Shown here: positions 43,572-52,820 of the stretch, one piece after another | Layout of the letters: each line of letters starts with the position of its first letter | Position numbering within the stretch: the stretch's first letter is position 1 | Assembly (NCBI GenBank): GCA_003635265.1 | Contig: PYIZ01000048.1 | Location: 1-64,000, forward strand | Origin: Candidatus Poribacteria bacterium | Lineage (GTDB): Bacteria; Poribacteria; WGA-4E; PCPOR2b | Direction of reading: 5' to 3' | DNA length: 64,000 nt | Program-made: the position numbers and the translations under genes | The notes under the pieces: model-generated | The model's database searches: none | The model's input: only the letters and a program-made list of their open reading frames with translations | Told to the model about the DNA's origin: nothing

Positions 43572-46448
43572 ATGACTTTGGACAAGGACCAACCGAATCA
43601 AACTCAAGACCTATCGCTAAACTTTAGTTCAGATTCACTTTTCGCTTTAACAGATAAGATAAAGGCGAGCGTTGAAGGACGGATCAGTTGGGGTGACACC
43701 TTTGGGATGGGACTTGGCGCGAAGAATGACAAATACTTGCTCATTTGGACGCCGAAGAAATCGTCCGAAGGGCAAATTCTTCCCGGCTTCGACTCAGAGG
43801 ACGGCGCACTGACACTCAAAATGAGACCGCGCCCCGGTGCTTGGATTTCTTGGATTGACGAAGCCAAAGTTGCAACAGAAGCGAAGGACGACTATGATCG
43901 TGTTCGCAGGAGTGTGCAAGAACTGGAGCGTAATACACGTCAAGTGACGGACTTCGCCGATGGTGTTCTCAAAGATATTACCACCGTACATCTAGGCAAA
44001 TCCCTCACATTGTCGGAGATGGTGCAAGAGGTGTTGAAAGTTGAGTTCACAATACCAACCACTGTCAAAACAGGCGGCTATATCCTCGCATCATCTCAAG
44101 AAACTGCGTCCGGATTAGCGAAAGTCATCATTCCAGAACAGACGAATATTCATAGTGTACACCTGAACGAGGATGAACTGCTCGATTCAGTTGCTACGGG
44201 TGACTACGATCAGCTCCTAGTTATTCATCGTACGCATATCAAACATTATCCCGATCTGCTCGACGTTAACCACTGTTTAAGGCTTAGTGAGTATTTCCAA
44301 GGTAAACCGACACAGGAAGAGGAAGGGCAGAGCAAATTGCCTCAGCCTGTACAAGGCTTAAAACCGATAGGGATATTTCCAACGGCGGCGGTCTATAATC
44401 CATTGTCTCCGGACAGTATAGAATTCGTTGTTACTGCGCTCAATGGTGACTATGATGCGATTCGTGAAGCCGTTGCCGAGTGCTCTTCAATCATCGATGA
44501 GTACGTATCGCAAGCGAATCAACGTGCACATGAAATCATGACAAATTTCCAAGGGCGTATTGATAGTCGGCTTCAAGCACTCACGCTCCAACCGGGTCAA
44601 CGGATTTATGAAAGGGTTTGGGATGACCTAGCAATTGACGAGCTGCGAAATCAGCTATTTGAATTCAGCGAGTTTTTTGGCAAATACATCGGTGAACATC
44701 TAGATGAAAATGATGTGGAATCTAGGAAAGAATCGCTTAGAGATAGTATAGATTCAATCGTCGAAGCATGGCAGCTTCAGGATTCGCGTCAAACTACTAT
44801 CAGGCACCTCATCCTAGCTGGCTACAAACTGGCGAATCAGGTGCTGGATCAAGCGATAGGACTTTTCTACGACCTTGTGTTTGAAAAGCATTTTATTGAA
44901 ACTGGGCTGCTCTGTACGGTTGAATTGATGGTCCTTGAGGAGGGTGAACTTCTATATGAAATTCGCTTGCCAGAGTGGACAGACAAGACAGTACGCGATC
45001 GACTTCACCGGCTCGCGTTGAATCCGTCTATCCATCCTAAACAGACTGAAAGGCTTCGGGACATATGGATCGAATTGCTAGAGATCGCGAATTTTGCGGA
45101 CAGGCATCAGCAACAATTTGAATTCATCCTTAAACCGTTGTCTGATGTTCTGTTGATGCCTAACCGCTCTACTGCTCCGGGCGGGAGTTCGGGGGCGCGT
45201 AACATATCGCTCCGAAGAGGGAATACCTTTGAAGGATTTGGGATTTCGGAAAAGCTGTTTGAGTCTGTCCTGAGTCGCCTCCACGACAATTTTCCTATGA
45301 TTAAACGTTGGATTCAGAATACGCCAGAAGAACGGAGCGGGCATGAACCCTATTATAGAACGTTGTGGACAATACTCACTGAGGGGATAGTGCGAGAGTA
45401 TCTCTGCGAAGGTTTTCAGCCAATTTACGACATCAATCTCAGTCTCCCGTTAGAAACGAAGAGATTAATGGACCTTGTCCTTGGTGGAAAAATTGTTATA
45501 CGCAATGAGAAAGATTTAAATACTCTGAAACGGAATCTTGACCGTGCCTTACAAGCCAAAATTGGCCGTGGACTACAGGAAATTAGTACACCTACTATGC
45601 TGCAAATTCATAGCGATACCACCCTGCGTACACTTCGTGAGGAGTTACTAACATACCAACAGACGCTTGATAAGCAACTGGTTCGCGCAACGAATCCCAA
45701 AGTGTCCAAAAAGCGGGGCAAAGGGAAAAAGGGACGGAAAAAGGGGCAATCTCCCGAAGCCGCTGCAAAAGTGATAGCGGCGATTGAAGAGGAAAAACCG
45801 AAAATCGCTGAACTTATAGAGTTCCTTAATTCCTATACCAATGCGCCGGTAACGTTGCTGGAGACAGCGATAACTCCACATTCTCAGCAAATCAATCAGA
45901 TACGCGAGCATCAGGTGCTGAATTTTGACCTGCAATCGCTGCCGCCGATCGAGGATACGTGGCTGGAGAACGTGAAATCTCCTAATGAATATCCAAACTT
46001 GCGTGCGTTCCTGTTTGAAAATAAATTACCTATCTCTACCACTGGGCGTGCGTTGACAAAGTTGAGAAGGATCTTTCCTGACCCCACGGATGCAGAGGAC
46101 GCTTCGGTGAATGTGTTTAATATCGCCGTAGACCTACTGCTAGAATTAAGAGCGCTCCAAGACGCGGGCTATGAGGGCGATCCGCTGCAACGATATGCAG
46201 GCTACATTTCTGAAAAGTTGTGGCGGTGGGAACTGACACAGATTACAGAAACAGAGTTGCCAATCCTGATTAAAGAAAAGGTGTTATCCTCGCTAATCTG
46301 TTACGAAAAGGAGGTCGAAGCACTCCTAGAATATGTTGAGCGCTATGAACGGTTATTTGAAACCAAGCTCACCCCTGAATCTGAGATGAATAAACAGCGC
46401 GAATTGCTGGAAGAAAACTTTCAGACGCTGATTGAAACGCTTCTGTAA
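43572..46448 (+). CDS. 958-residue protein of unknown function
   Basis: Very large soluble protein that I do not recognise. There is no signal peptide and no membrane helix. The early part (SVEGRISWGDTFGMGLGAKNDK) is beta-like. Most of the rest is helical with many charged residues, including a coiled-coil-like stretch around 105-135. A strongly basic, lysine- and glycine-rich segment (SKKRGKGKKGRKKGQSP, about 714-730) splits an N-terminal and a C-terminal helical part and could bind nucleic acid or act as a flexible linker. TTAGGAA precedes the ATG at 43572. The following gene is an MDH-like protein, 53 bp away. Size and composition suggest a scaffold or large assembly component, but this is a guess. 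Confidence 0.75.
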   Translation: MTLDKDQPNQTQDLSLNFSSDSLFALTDKIKASVEGRISWGDTFGMGLGAKNDKYLLIWTPKKSSEGQILPGFDSEDGALTLKMRPRPGAWISWIDEAKVATEAKDDYDRVRRSVQELERNTRQVTDFADGVLKDITTVHLGKSLTLSEMVQEVLKVEFTIPTTVKTGGYILASSQETASGLAKVIIPEQTNIHSVHLNEDELLDSVATGDYDQLLVIHRTHIKHYPDLLDVNHCLRLSEYFQGKPTQEEEGQSKLPQPVQGLKPIGIFPTAAVYNPLSPDSIEFVVTALNGDYDAIREAVAECSSIIDEYVSQANQRAHEIMTNFQGRIDSRLQALTLQPGQRIYERVWDDLAIDELRNQLFEFSEFFGKYIGEHLDENDVESRKESLRDSIDSIVEAWQLQDSRQTTIRHLILAGYKLANQVLDQAIGLFYDLVFEKHFIETGLLCTVELMVLEEGELLYEIRLPEWTDKTVRDRLHRLALNPSIHPKQTERLRDIWIELLEIANFADRHQQQFEFILKPLSDVLLMPNRSTAPGGSSGARNISLRRGNTFEGFGISEKLFESVLSRLHDNFPMIKRWIQNTPEERSGHEPYYRTLWTILTEGIVREYLCEGFQPIYDINLSLPLETKRLMDLVLGGKIVIRNEKDLNTLKRNLDRALQAKIGRGLQEISTPTMLQIHSDTTLRTLREELLTYQQTLDKQLVRATNPKVSKKRGKGKKGRKKGQSPEAAAKVIAAIEEEKPKIAELIEFLNSYTNAPVTLLETAITPHSQQINQIREHQVLNFDLQSLPPIEDTWLENVKSPNEYPNLRAFLFENKLPISTTGRALTKLRRIFPDPTDAEDASVNVFNIAVDLLLELRALQDAGYEGDPLQRYAGYISEKLWRWELTQITETELPILIKEKVLSSLICYEKEVEALLEYVERYERLFETKLTPESEMNKQRELLEENFQTLIETLL

Positions 46449-46501
46449 GCCCGTTTACTGAAGTTTTCGAACTCCAACTTTTTGGATTGGTTGCCGTTGA
46501 A

Positions 46502-47380
46502 ATGAAGATATGTCTCCTTGGAGGGGGAAGTTGTATTGCTCCTGTTGCATCAACAATTTGTCGCTTGAACCTCTTTTCTGAAGTCGTTTGGGTGGATGAT
46601 AAGCTAGTGCCACTCCGGGATACGCTCCAAGACCTAAGACAAGCAGCTGCAATTGGGGGGGCTGACACGGAACTACGTGTGACTCACGATTGGTCGGCAC
46701 TGGCTGATTCACAGATTGTAATTCTACTTCCCCCCGCATCACACCCTATTCAAGCGCAACGTCGAGCAAATACCGTATTAGCTCAACATTTTGCTCGGCA
46801 CATCAAACGTCATGCACCGAGGGCACGAGTCATCGTCGGGATGCCTTGGGCATGTTTGCTTGCTTTTTACGTTTACCGTGAACTTGCGGCGGAAGCAAGC
46901 CAAGTAATCGGACTTTCTGGTGGGATAGGGTGTGCGTATCTGAAAGCCCAAATTGCCTGTCAACTGGGTGTTTCTGTCCAAGATGTTGCAGTTCTTGCCA
47001 TCGGGAATGACGAGACAATCTACCCGCTTCCGCAATACTGTCGCGTGAATGGTATACCGTTAGGGGAGTTAATGGGTGAGGAGCAGATTGATGCGTTGAC
47101 GGAAGCGGTACAGGATACACATAAAAAATCTAGCACCATAGATGCACCATATACGCTGGCTACTTGGATTTCACAAATTGTCACAGCAATTGCCCTAGAT
47201 AAGAAGCGGATCATGTGCGTCAGTTCCCTGATCCAATCGAGCACGGCGCAAGTTTATCTCAACGTTCCGACGCAGATTGGTCGGGACGGGGCTGAATCGG
47301 TTCTTCAATTTGATTTAACGGGGTCGCAACGGGAACAATTCACCGAACTGGTAACAAAGAGCGTTAAAAAACAACGATGA
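46502..47380 (+). CDS. Malate/lactate dehydrogenase-like protein lacking catalytic residues
   Basis: Rossmann-fold protein of about 292 residues, laid out like malate or lactate dehydrogenase. KICLLGGGSCIAPVAS is a modified NAD-binding loop, and VIGLSGGIGCAYLKAQIACQLGVSVQDVAVLAIGNDETIYPLPQYCRVNGIPLGEL aligns with the MDH core. The catalytic elements are altered: the NP after the fourth strand reads MP, LD..R reads IGCAY (substrate Arg lost), and G.HGD reads GNDE (catalytic His lost). It is therefore unlikely to be an active dehydrogenase and may be a sensor or scaffold. I choose ATG 46502; no Shine-Dalgarno is clear. The xdhC-like gene starts 30 bp downstream. Confidence 0.75.
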   Translation: MKICLLGGGSCIAPVASTICRLNLFSEVVWVDDKLVPLRDTLQDLRQAAAIGGADTELRVTHDWSALADSQIVILLPPASHPIQAQRRANTVLAQHFARHIKRHAPRARVIVGMPWACLLAFYVYRELAAEASQVIGLSGGIGCAYLKAQIACQLGVSVQDVAVLAIGNDETIYPLPQYCRVNGIPLGELMGEEQIDALTEAVQDTHKKSSTIDAPYTLATWISQIVTAIALDKKRIMCVSSLIQSSTAQVYLNVPTQIGRDGAESVLQFDLTGSQREQFTELVTKSVKKQR

Positions 47381-47410
47381 TTTTAGCTGGCATGATGCAG
47401 GGGAAGAAAA

Positions 47411-48520
47411 ATGAGAGAAATATATCAAAAAGTCATAGAACTAATTGAATCCGATGAGATTGGTGCCTACTGTACGGTTGTGGAAACGAAGGGATCTACG
47501 CCACAAAAGCCGGGGTCCAAATTGCTGATTTTGCCGGACCTGCGCAATGTTGGGACACTCGGTGGCGGCTGCGTGGAAGCTGAGGCGCGGCGGCAAGCGA
47601 TCGGCTTGATGCAGGGTGGCGTCCCACGTCTGCTCGATTTTCAGCTAGATAGTGATTACGGGTGGGACGATGGTCTGATCTGCGGTGGGAATATGAAGAT
47701 TTTCATCGATCTGCCCCAAACCAAAGAGGAATCGTTGATATTAACCCGGTTACAGGAACTCTCGGAGGCAAAAATCCCGCTCGTCTCTACCACAGTTGTT
47801 AAAAGTGAGGTGGACCATATCCAAGTCGGCGCAAAGATGCTGTTCGCAGCGAATGGCGAAAAGGTCAGTTCGTTAGGGGATGCGGCGTTGGAGACGGCAC
47901 TCCAAGATGAGCTGATAGAGGTCCTAGAAAAGGATGCGCCCGGTGTGTTTCGGTGGGGTGAGGATGCGGTCTGGGTCTTTATGGATGCGGTACAGCCGCG
48001 GCCCACATTGCTCATTGCCGGCGCAGGGCACGTTGGGCAAGCCTTATGTCATCTCGGAAAATGGCTCGGTTTTGACGTTGCAATCGTTGATGACCGTGCG
48101 GATTTTGCCTCTGAAGAACGACTCCCCGAAGCCGACGAGATTATCATTGGCGATATTGCGGAAGAGTTGCGTAACTATCCCGTTGACCATTTGACCTACG
48201 CTGTCATTGTTACGCGGGGACACCAGCATGATGAAGAGGCACTTCACAGCGTCATTGAATCAAATGCGCGATATGTCGGATTGATTGGCAGCCGTCGGAA
48301 GATTAAGCTGATCTATGACGATTTGAAAGATATGGGTATCTCAGAAGAGACATTGGCGAAAGTGTATGCGCCAATCGGATTGGATATCAATTCCAAAACG
48401 GTGCCGGAGATTGCTGTGAGCATCGCTGCGCAACTTATCCAAGTCCGTAATAGTACGAAACCGGACATCCATTTTGACGCGCAACCTGCGAGAATGCCCA
48501 CGATCAAGGTCGGTGCCTAA
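47411..48520 (+). CDS. XdhC/CoxI family molybdo-enzyme maturation factor
   Basis: XdhC/CoxI family protein, 369 residues, which in other bacteria binds molybdenum cofactor, protects it and aids its sulfuration before insertion into xanthine or CO dehydrogenase. N-terminal domain: YCTVVETKGSTPQKPGSKLLILPDLRNVGTLGGGCVEAEARR and GLICGGNMKIFID. C-terminal NAD-binding-like domain: LLIAGAGHVGQALCHLGKWLGFDVAIVDDR and VIVTRGHQHDEEALHSVIESNARYVGLIGSRRK. CAGGGGAAG precedes the ATG. No molybdoenzyme subunits are near, so the client is elsewhere in the genome. The MDH-like gene sits just upstream. Confidence 0.9.
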   Translation: MREIYQKVIELIESDEIGAYCTVVETKGSTPQKPGSKLLILPDLRNVGTLGGGCVEAEARRQAIGLMQGGVPRLLDFQLDSDYGWDDGLICGGNMKIFIDLPQTKEESLILTRLQELSEAKIPLVSTTVVKSEVDHIQVGAKMLFAANGEKVSSLGDAALETALQDELIEVLEKDAPGVFRWGEDAVWVFMDAVQPRPTLLIAGAGHVGQALCHLGKWLGFDVAIVDDRADFASEERLPEADEIIIGDIAEELRNYPVDHLTYAVIVTRGHQHDEEALHSVIESNARYVGLIGSRRKIKLIYDDLKDMGISEETLAKVYAPIGLDINSKTVPEIAVSIAAQLIQVRNSTKPDIHFDAQPARMPTIKVGA

Positions 48521-48538
48521 CCGTCACGGGTCAGAGCA

Positions 48539-48877
48539 ATGGTGACAATTCAGTTAGATGGTGACAAGAGCTACACCGCAGCAGAGGTTGTTGAATTAGC
48601 AAGGCTTGCCTTGGATTTCATCGGCGAACAGGGATCTGACAGCGATCTCCAGTATGCTGCGTCCGACGTCTACTGGATTTTGCGGAACCTGCTTGACTAC
48701 GTGAACCAACAAGCGGGTGGAGAATTTACCCTCAAACGTCTCAGAAAAGGTTCGTGGGGGTTGGAGTACAACGATAAAACATCGGCAAAGCGCAGAGCCG
48801 ATGATGCTGCAAGTCGAGAGATTAAGCGCACAGCGGAATATCTCGAACAACTGAGAACTCGCCGGTCAAGTTGGTAG
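48539..48877 (+). CDS. Uncharacterised 112-residue protein
   Basis: Small soluble protein, not recognised. It is helical and charged: YTAAEVVELARLALDFIGEQG, then YAASDVYWILRNLLDYVNQQAGG, and a basic tail with RRADDAASREIKRTAEYLEQLRTRRSSW. There is no membrane segment. It starts 18 bp after the xdhC stop with only a weak Shine-Dalgarno (GGGTCAGAGCA), so it is likely the last gene of that operon. The helical layout is reminiscent of small regulatory or adaptor proteins; nothing stronger can be said. Codon pattern is like that of its neighbours. Confidence 0.6.
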   Translation: MVTIQLDGDKSYTAAEVVELARLALDFIGEQGSDSDLQYAASDVYWILRNLLDYVNQQAGGEFTLKRLRKGSWGLEYNDKTSAKRRADDAASREIKRTAEYLEQLRTRRSSW

Positions 48878-48977
48878 TAAACTGCCCCGCCATTTCCCAC
48901 CTTTCCGTTAAGACAATCGTCTCAAAATTGTTCAGGACTGACGCACTTCAGTTGTAGGGAACGCAGACTTACGTTCC

Positions 48978-50798
48978 CTACCGATTGACGTCCGATTCAC
49001 TGATAACTTCTTCGATGAGCGAATTGTAGGTATCGAGAAGACTCGGATCGCAGATATCACAGAGGTTGCAGCGACAATCGCTATCAACCCGTTCACCGAA
49101 ATACTGACGCACTACCTTGCCCCGGCAGCTATCCGTTCTCGCATAGAGTATCATCTGGTCGAGTTGATATTGCTTGTTTTGGATATACTGCTTCCCACCT
49201 ATTTTCTCCTCGGAGATGTTATCAAATAGTTTGCTCCCGTGATATAGTTCAATCAACATCGTATCCTCTGCACCGGAGTATCTTAAATACCCATTGCTTT
49301 GCAGGTCAGTCAACTCCTCTATCAGTTCATTTGGAGATAGATTGTGTTCTTGGCAGAAATCTATGAGTTGGATTTCTGGCTGATTCCGTAGACTGTCCAA
49401 TACCCGCGACTCACCGTTTGAATCTGCGATAAGATCCACGGGTATGCTTGATGGGAGGTTATACAGCCTCTGGAGAAAACCAAGTTTCTCGAGATAACCG
49501 ATCCCCACCCGAATTTTGCTCTCATCAACCTCATTTGCGGATTCTATCTCTTGTGGTTTGACCAGCCGGAACTTACTGACCGATGGCGAGTCCTCGACTA
49601 GCTTTAGCAACTGTAAAAGATCTGGCTTGTTCGGTGTGCTCTCCTCCATAAAATATTCCTGTAGACGCCGATCACCTGAACAGAAGAATAGGATACACTG
49701 TGAATCCTCACCGTCCCGTCCTGCACGCCCTGCTTCCTGATAATAGTGTTCGAGCGATCCGGCAATGATCCAATGGATAACATATCTGATGTCAGGCTTA
49801 TCAATTCCCATCCCAAATGCGTTGGTCGCCACCACGATTTCGATCCCTGCCGTTGTATCGTCGAAAAAGGCATCTTGCACCCGCGTCCGTTCCGATTCCT
49901 CCCTAGCGCCGTGATAGAAATCGACACGGTAGCCTTCCCTCTTAAGATATTCCGCAATCTCCTCAGTTTGTCGCCGGGTGCCGGCATATACAATCCCTTT
50001 TCCAGTGAGTTGTTCCAGCTGCTTTGTAAGTAACTGATATTTCTCCGGTTCGCCCGGCACCTCGCAAACGCTGAACTTTAGATTGGGACGTTCTACGCTC
50101 TGGATTATGGTTTCGCACTTCTCGACTTGGAGCTGCTTTACAATGTCCTCCCGCACCTCCGGTGTCGCGGTTGCTGTGAGTAGCGCGACTGAATAGGGGT
50201 TCACCGTTTGGATAGCGGTGCGAAGCGCGATATAATCCGGTCGAAAATCGTGACCCCACTGCGAGATACAGTGTGCTTCATCAACCACGAACAATGAAAT
50301 CTGATGGGATTTTAAGGTGTTCAGGAATCGGCGGCTACGGAACCGTTCGGGCGACACATACAACAGCTTAATCTCACCGTCTGCTAACCGCTTCACTTCC
50401 TGTTGATACTCTTCAGGGGTTAAGCTGCTATTCAGTAAGCCTACCGAATCAATTCCCGTCTCTCGCAAGGCATCCACTTGGTCTTTCATCAACGAGATTA
50501 GCGGCGAGATAACCACCGTAAGCCCCGGTAACATCAGTCCCGGCAACTGATAACAGATGGATTTGCCAAACGCAGTTGGGAACGCACCGAGCAGATTTTT
50601 GCCCGATAGCAGTTTTTCAACTACTTCACGTTGTCCTTCACGGAAGTCGTCATATCCAAAATACCCCTGCAACGCTGCGCGTGGGGCTAGCAGGTCATTC
50701 GAGATGCTGTTTGGCGATTTACTCCTTTGCTTAAACCAGGTATCAATTATTGTACGGATTATGGTGATAATCAATGGGAAGTTCCTTTCTTCGGACAA
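48978..50798 (-). CDS. recQ: RecQ-family DNA helicase
   Basis: ATP-dependent 3'-5' DNA helicase, 606 residues, matching RecQ length, acting in recombination and fork repair. Motif 0 is RAALQGYFGYDDFREGQREVV. Motif I reads AFPTAFGKSICYQLP, unusual since RecQ normally has PTGGGKS. Motif II is VVDEAHCISQWGHDFRPDY, a RecQ hallmark. Motifs V-VI are VATNAFGMGIDKPDIRYVIHW and YYQEAGRAGRDGE. A zinc-binding RQC region with cysteines (CRGKVVRQYFGE, CRCNLCDICDPS) lies near the C-terminus. No HRDC domain. The gene is alone on the minus strand and divergent to the PhyH island that begins at 51.0 kb. Confidence 0.93.
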   Translation of the reverse strand: MSEERNFPLIITIIRTIIDTWFKQRSKSPNSISNDLLAPRAALQGYFGYDDFREGQREVVEKLLSGKNLLGAFPTAFGKSICYQLPGLMLPGLTVVISPLISLMKDQVDALRETGIDSVGLLNSSLTPEEYQQEVKRLADGEIKLLYVSPERFRSRRFLNTLKSHQISLFVVDEAHCISQWGHDFRPDYIALRTAIQTVNPYSVALLTATATPEVREDIVKQLQVEKCETIIQSVERPNLKFSVCEVPGEPEKYQLLTKQLEQLTGKGIVYAGTRRQTEEIAEYLKREGYRVDFYHGAREESERTRVQDAFFDDTTAGIEIVVATNAFGMGIDKPDIRYVIHWIIAGSLEHYYQEAGRAGRDGEDSQCILFFCSGDRRLQEYFMEESTPNKPDLLQLLKLVEDSPSVSKFRLVKPQEIESANEVDESKIRVGIGYLEKLGFLQRLYNLPSSIPVDLIADSNGESRVLDSLRNQPEIQLIDFCQEHNLSPNELIEELTDLQSNGYLRYSGAEDTMLIELYHGSKLFDNISEEKIGGKQYIQNKQYQLDQMILYARTDSCRGKVVRQYFGERVDSDCRCNLCDICDPSLLDTYNSLIEEVISESDVNR

Positions 50799-51031
50799 AC
50801 GGGCGATGAATCGCTCAACTACGTCCGGGGCGATTAAAATGCCATAAAAGTAATGAAAGATCAGTGCTTTTTATTTCTTACACACCGTAGTAAGGAATTG
50901 GTATAATATTAATGAGCACTAACATCATTAGACCTTACCTAAAAAGAGATGGAAATTTTGACAAACTGGGATGGGTGTGCTATGCTCTTGACCCGATAAC
51001 AGTATCCCCTTTTCAATATGGAGATTCACCT

Positions 51032-51922
51032 ATGGCAACAGATTCGGCTGTAACAGTTGAAGATATAGAGGTACTTGCGGACGACCTAGACCCCCAAGCG
51101 GCTGCGAAAACATTTAAGAAACACGGCGCGCTTGTCGTCCGTGGGCTAATGAAACCGTACATCGATGAGATCCACCGAGACATTGAGGCGGCTGCCGCTG
51201 AGTCAATCGCTGGACTTGATTCAGCAGAAAAAATTGTGGAGGGTTGGCGAACACCAAACGGTACGCTGTTTCTGCCCGCACCGCCCGGCTACTCGCGTGA
51301 TCAACAGATCATGGTTTTGGCAATCAACTACCATACCAGCGCTGCGTTTTTCCACTCCGCACTCGATGCGCGTGCATTAGACATTGTTGAGGCGATTCTA
51401 GGGCAGGCTTTCGAGGTTTACGGCAATGGGCAGTGCCTTTATAAAGAGCCGGTCGGTGGGCATCCGAAGCATCTGCATCAGGATTCCGCCTACTTTGAAC
51501 ACCGCTATGAAGGTCCCGTAGGGATTCTGAACTATGTGGTGGATACGGATTTAGTGAACGGTGCGCTGCATGTTGTCCCCGGCTCGCACCGACTCGGTCA
51601 ACTCAAACATATTGATACCTTTTCGCATCTCGGCTTGGATGATGATGAATGGCCATGGGAACGGGCACTGCCGATCGTTGGTAAAGCGGGGGACTCCATC
51701 TTTTTCCATGTAAAGATGATTCACGGCTCCAAGCAGAACCACTCGGACCAACCGCGCCCGGTGTTCATTAACCGTTACCGGCGGGTGGACGATTACGTTG
51801 TTATTGGTGGGACTACCACTGCGAACCGTGCGGAATCGGAGAAACGCGCTGCCGAAGCGAAGAGAACGAATGAACAACGTGGGTTGATGGTTCGCGGCTT
51901 CCGTCCCTACACCGAAGAATGA
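51032..51922 (+). CDS. Phytanoyl-CoA dioxygenase family protein
   Basis: Canonical PhyH-type Fe(II)/2-oxoglutarate oxygenase, about 296 residues from ATG 51032 (GGAGATTCACCT precedes it); a start at 50912 would add 40 residues outside the family. HPKHLHQDSAYF gives HQD, and IFFHVKMIHGSKQNHSDQPRPVFINRY gives the distal His and 2-oxoglutarate arginine. LVNGALHVVPGSHRLGQL is the conserved core. FEVYGNGQCLYKEPVGG is typical of the syringomycin/ectoine-hydroxylase-like branch. It is the first gene of an island of six PhyH genes; a nucleotidyltransferase follows by 22 bp. Substrate unknown. Confidence 0.92.
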   Translation: MATDSAVTVEDIEVLADDLDPQAAAKTFKKHGALVVRGLMKPYIDEIHRDIEAAAAESIAGLDSAEKIVEGWRTPNGTLFLPAPPGYSRDQQIMVLAINYHTSAAFFHSALDARALDIVEAILGQAFEVYGNGQCLYKEPVGGHPKHLHQDSAYFEHRYEGPVGILNYVVDTDLVNGALHVVPGSHRLGQLKHIDTFSHLGLDDDEWPWERALPIVGKAGDSIFFHVKMIHGSKQNHSDQPRPVFINRYRRVDDYVVIGGTTTANRAESEKRAAEAKRTNEQRGLMVRGFRPYTEE

Positions 51923-51944
51923 AAAGGGGCTTCACCAGTGGAAA

Positions 51945-52820
51945 ATGAAACCGATCGATCTCGTTCATAACAAAACTGCTCCTATCGTCGAGAGCCTCGC
52001 AAGGTTGGAAGGTGTGCGGGCAATCTTGTGTTTCGGTTCGTATGCGATGGGCACGTTTGACGAACATTCGGATCTGGATCTTTTCGCGTTCTGCGAATCT
52101 GATATTGTTTCAGCATCGGAGAGGCGGCAAGTCTTAGAGAGCGTCCAAGGTGTGACTGACTTTGAGGAGAGCGACGCCACCCCGGGGTGGGATAATCAGT
52201 GGTCTCCACAAAGCGATTCTTTCTGTGTGAACGGGGATCGGTTTGAAATTTCGTATAACACAGTGGACTGGATTAAAGCCGTTGTCAAACAGGTTACACA
52301 GGAGGGTGCGACCTCTATTCCTGAACAAAAGTTCCGTCCCTATACAATGCTTGGGCTTTTGGAGAACGGAATCATTCTGTACGATCCCTTCTCATTATTG
52401 AGGAATCTTACCGATTGCCTGTATCCTTATCCGGCTCAACTCAGGCAGCGACTGATTTCGGATAGCTTACACACGCTGAAGGATTGTCTCGCGGAGCTTA
52501 AAGATGGGGTCAAGAGAGGATTTGGTCTCACATTTTTCCATTTCTTTTTTCACAGAATATGTGATGCACTTTACACCTTTCTGTTTGCCGTTAATGAAAA
52601 ATATGACCCAGCGGTCAAACGACCTGAGATAGAATACCAAAAGCTAAAGATATTACCTCCCAATTTTCTTGAGAGATACGTCAGACTCCTTGAGGGACCC
52701 TTCGACGAGAACGGGAGGCAGCGAGCCATTAATGAACTAGAAACCCTTGTTGCCGAGGTTGAGATGCTGAGTACCGAATCAATTAATATACAGGGAGGAG
52801 AGGACTATGGGGTTCACTGA
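51945..52820 (+). CDS. MNT/DUF4037-like nucleotidyltransferase
   Basis: Protein of 291 residues with a polymerase-beta-like nucleotidyltransferase domain. AILCFGSYAMGTFDEHSDLDLFAF carries the GS..G....SD.D motif, with the two metal-binding aspartates at the end. ENGIILYDP is the third strand often seen in DUF4037-like enzymes. The C-terminal half is helical (DSLHTLKDCLAELKDGVKRGF, FFHFFFHRICDALYTFLFAV), like a substrate-recruiting four-helix domain. Such proteins transfer AMP or other nucleotides to small molecules or proteins, including antibiotic inactivation. It overlaps the next PhyH start by 14 bp, so the pair is coupled. Perhaps it activates or tags what the oxygenases use; that is inference. 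Confidence 0.82.
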   Translation: MKPIDLVHNKTAPIVESLARLEGVRAILCFGSYAMGTFDEHSDLDLFAFCESDIVSASERRQVLESVQGVTDFEESDATPGWDNQWSPQSDSFCVNGDRFEISYNTVDWIKAVVKQVTQEGATSIPEQKFRPYTMLGLLENGIILYDPFSLLRNLTDCLYPYPAQLRQRLISDSLHTLKDCLAELKDGVKRGFGLTFFHFFFHRICDALYTFLFAVNEKYDPAVKRPEIEYQKLKILPPNFLERYVRLLEGPFDENGRQRAINELETLVAEVEMLSTESINIQGGEDYGVH

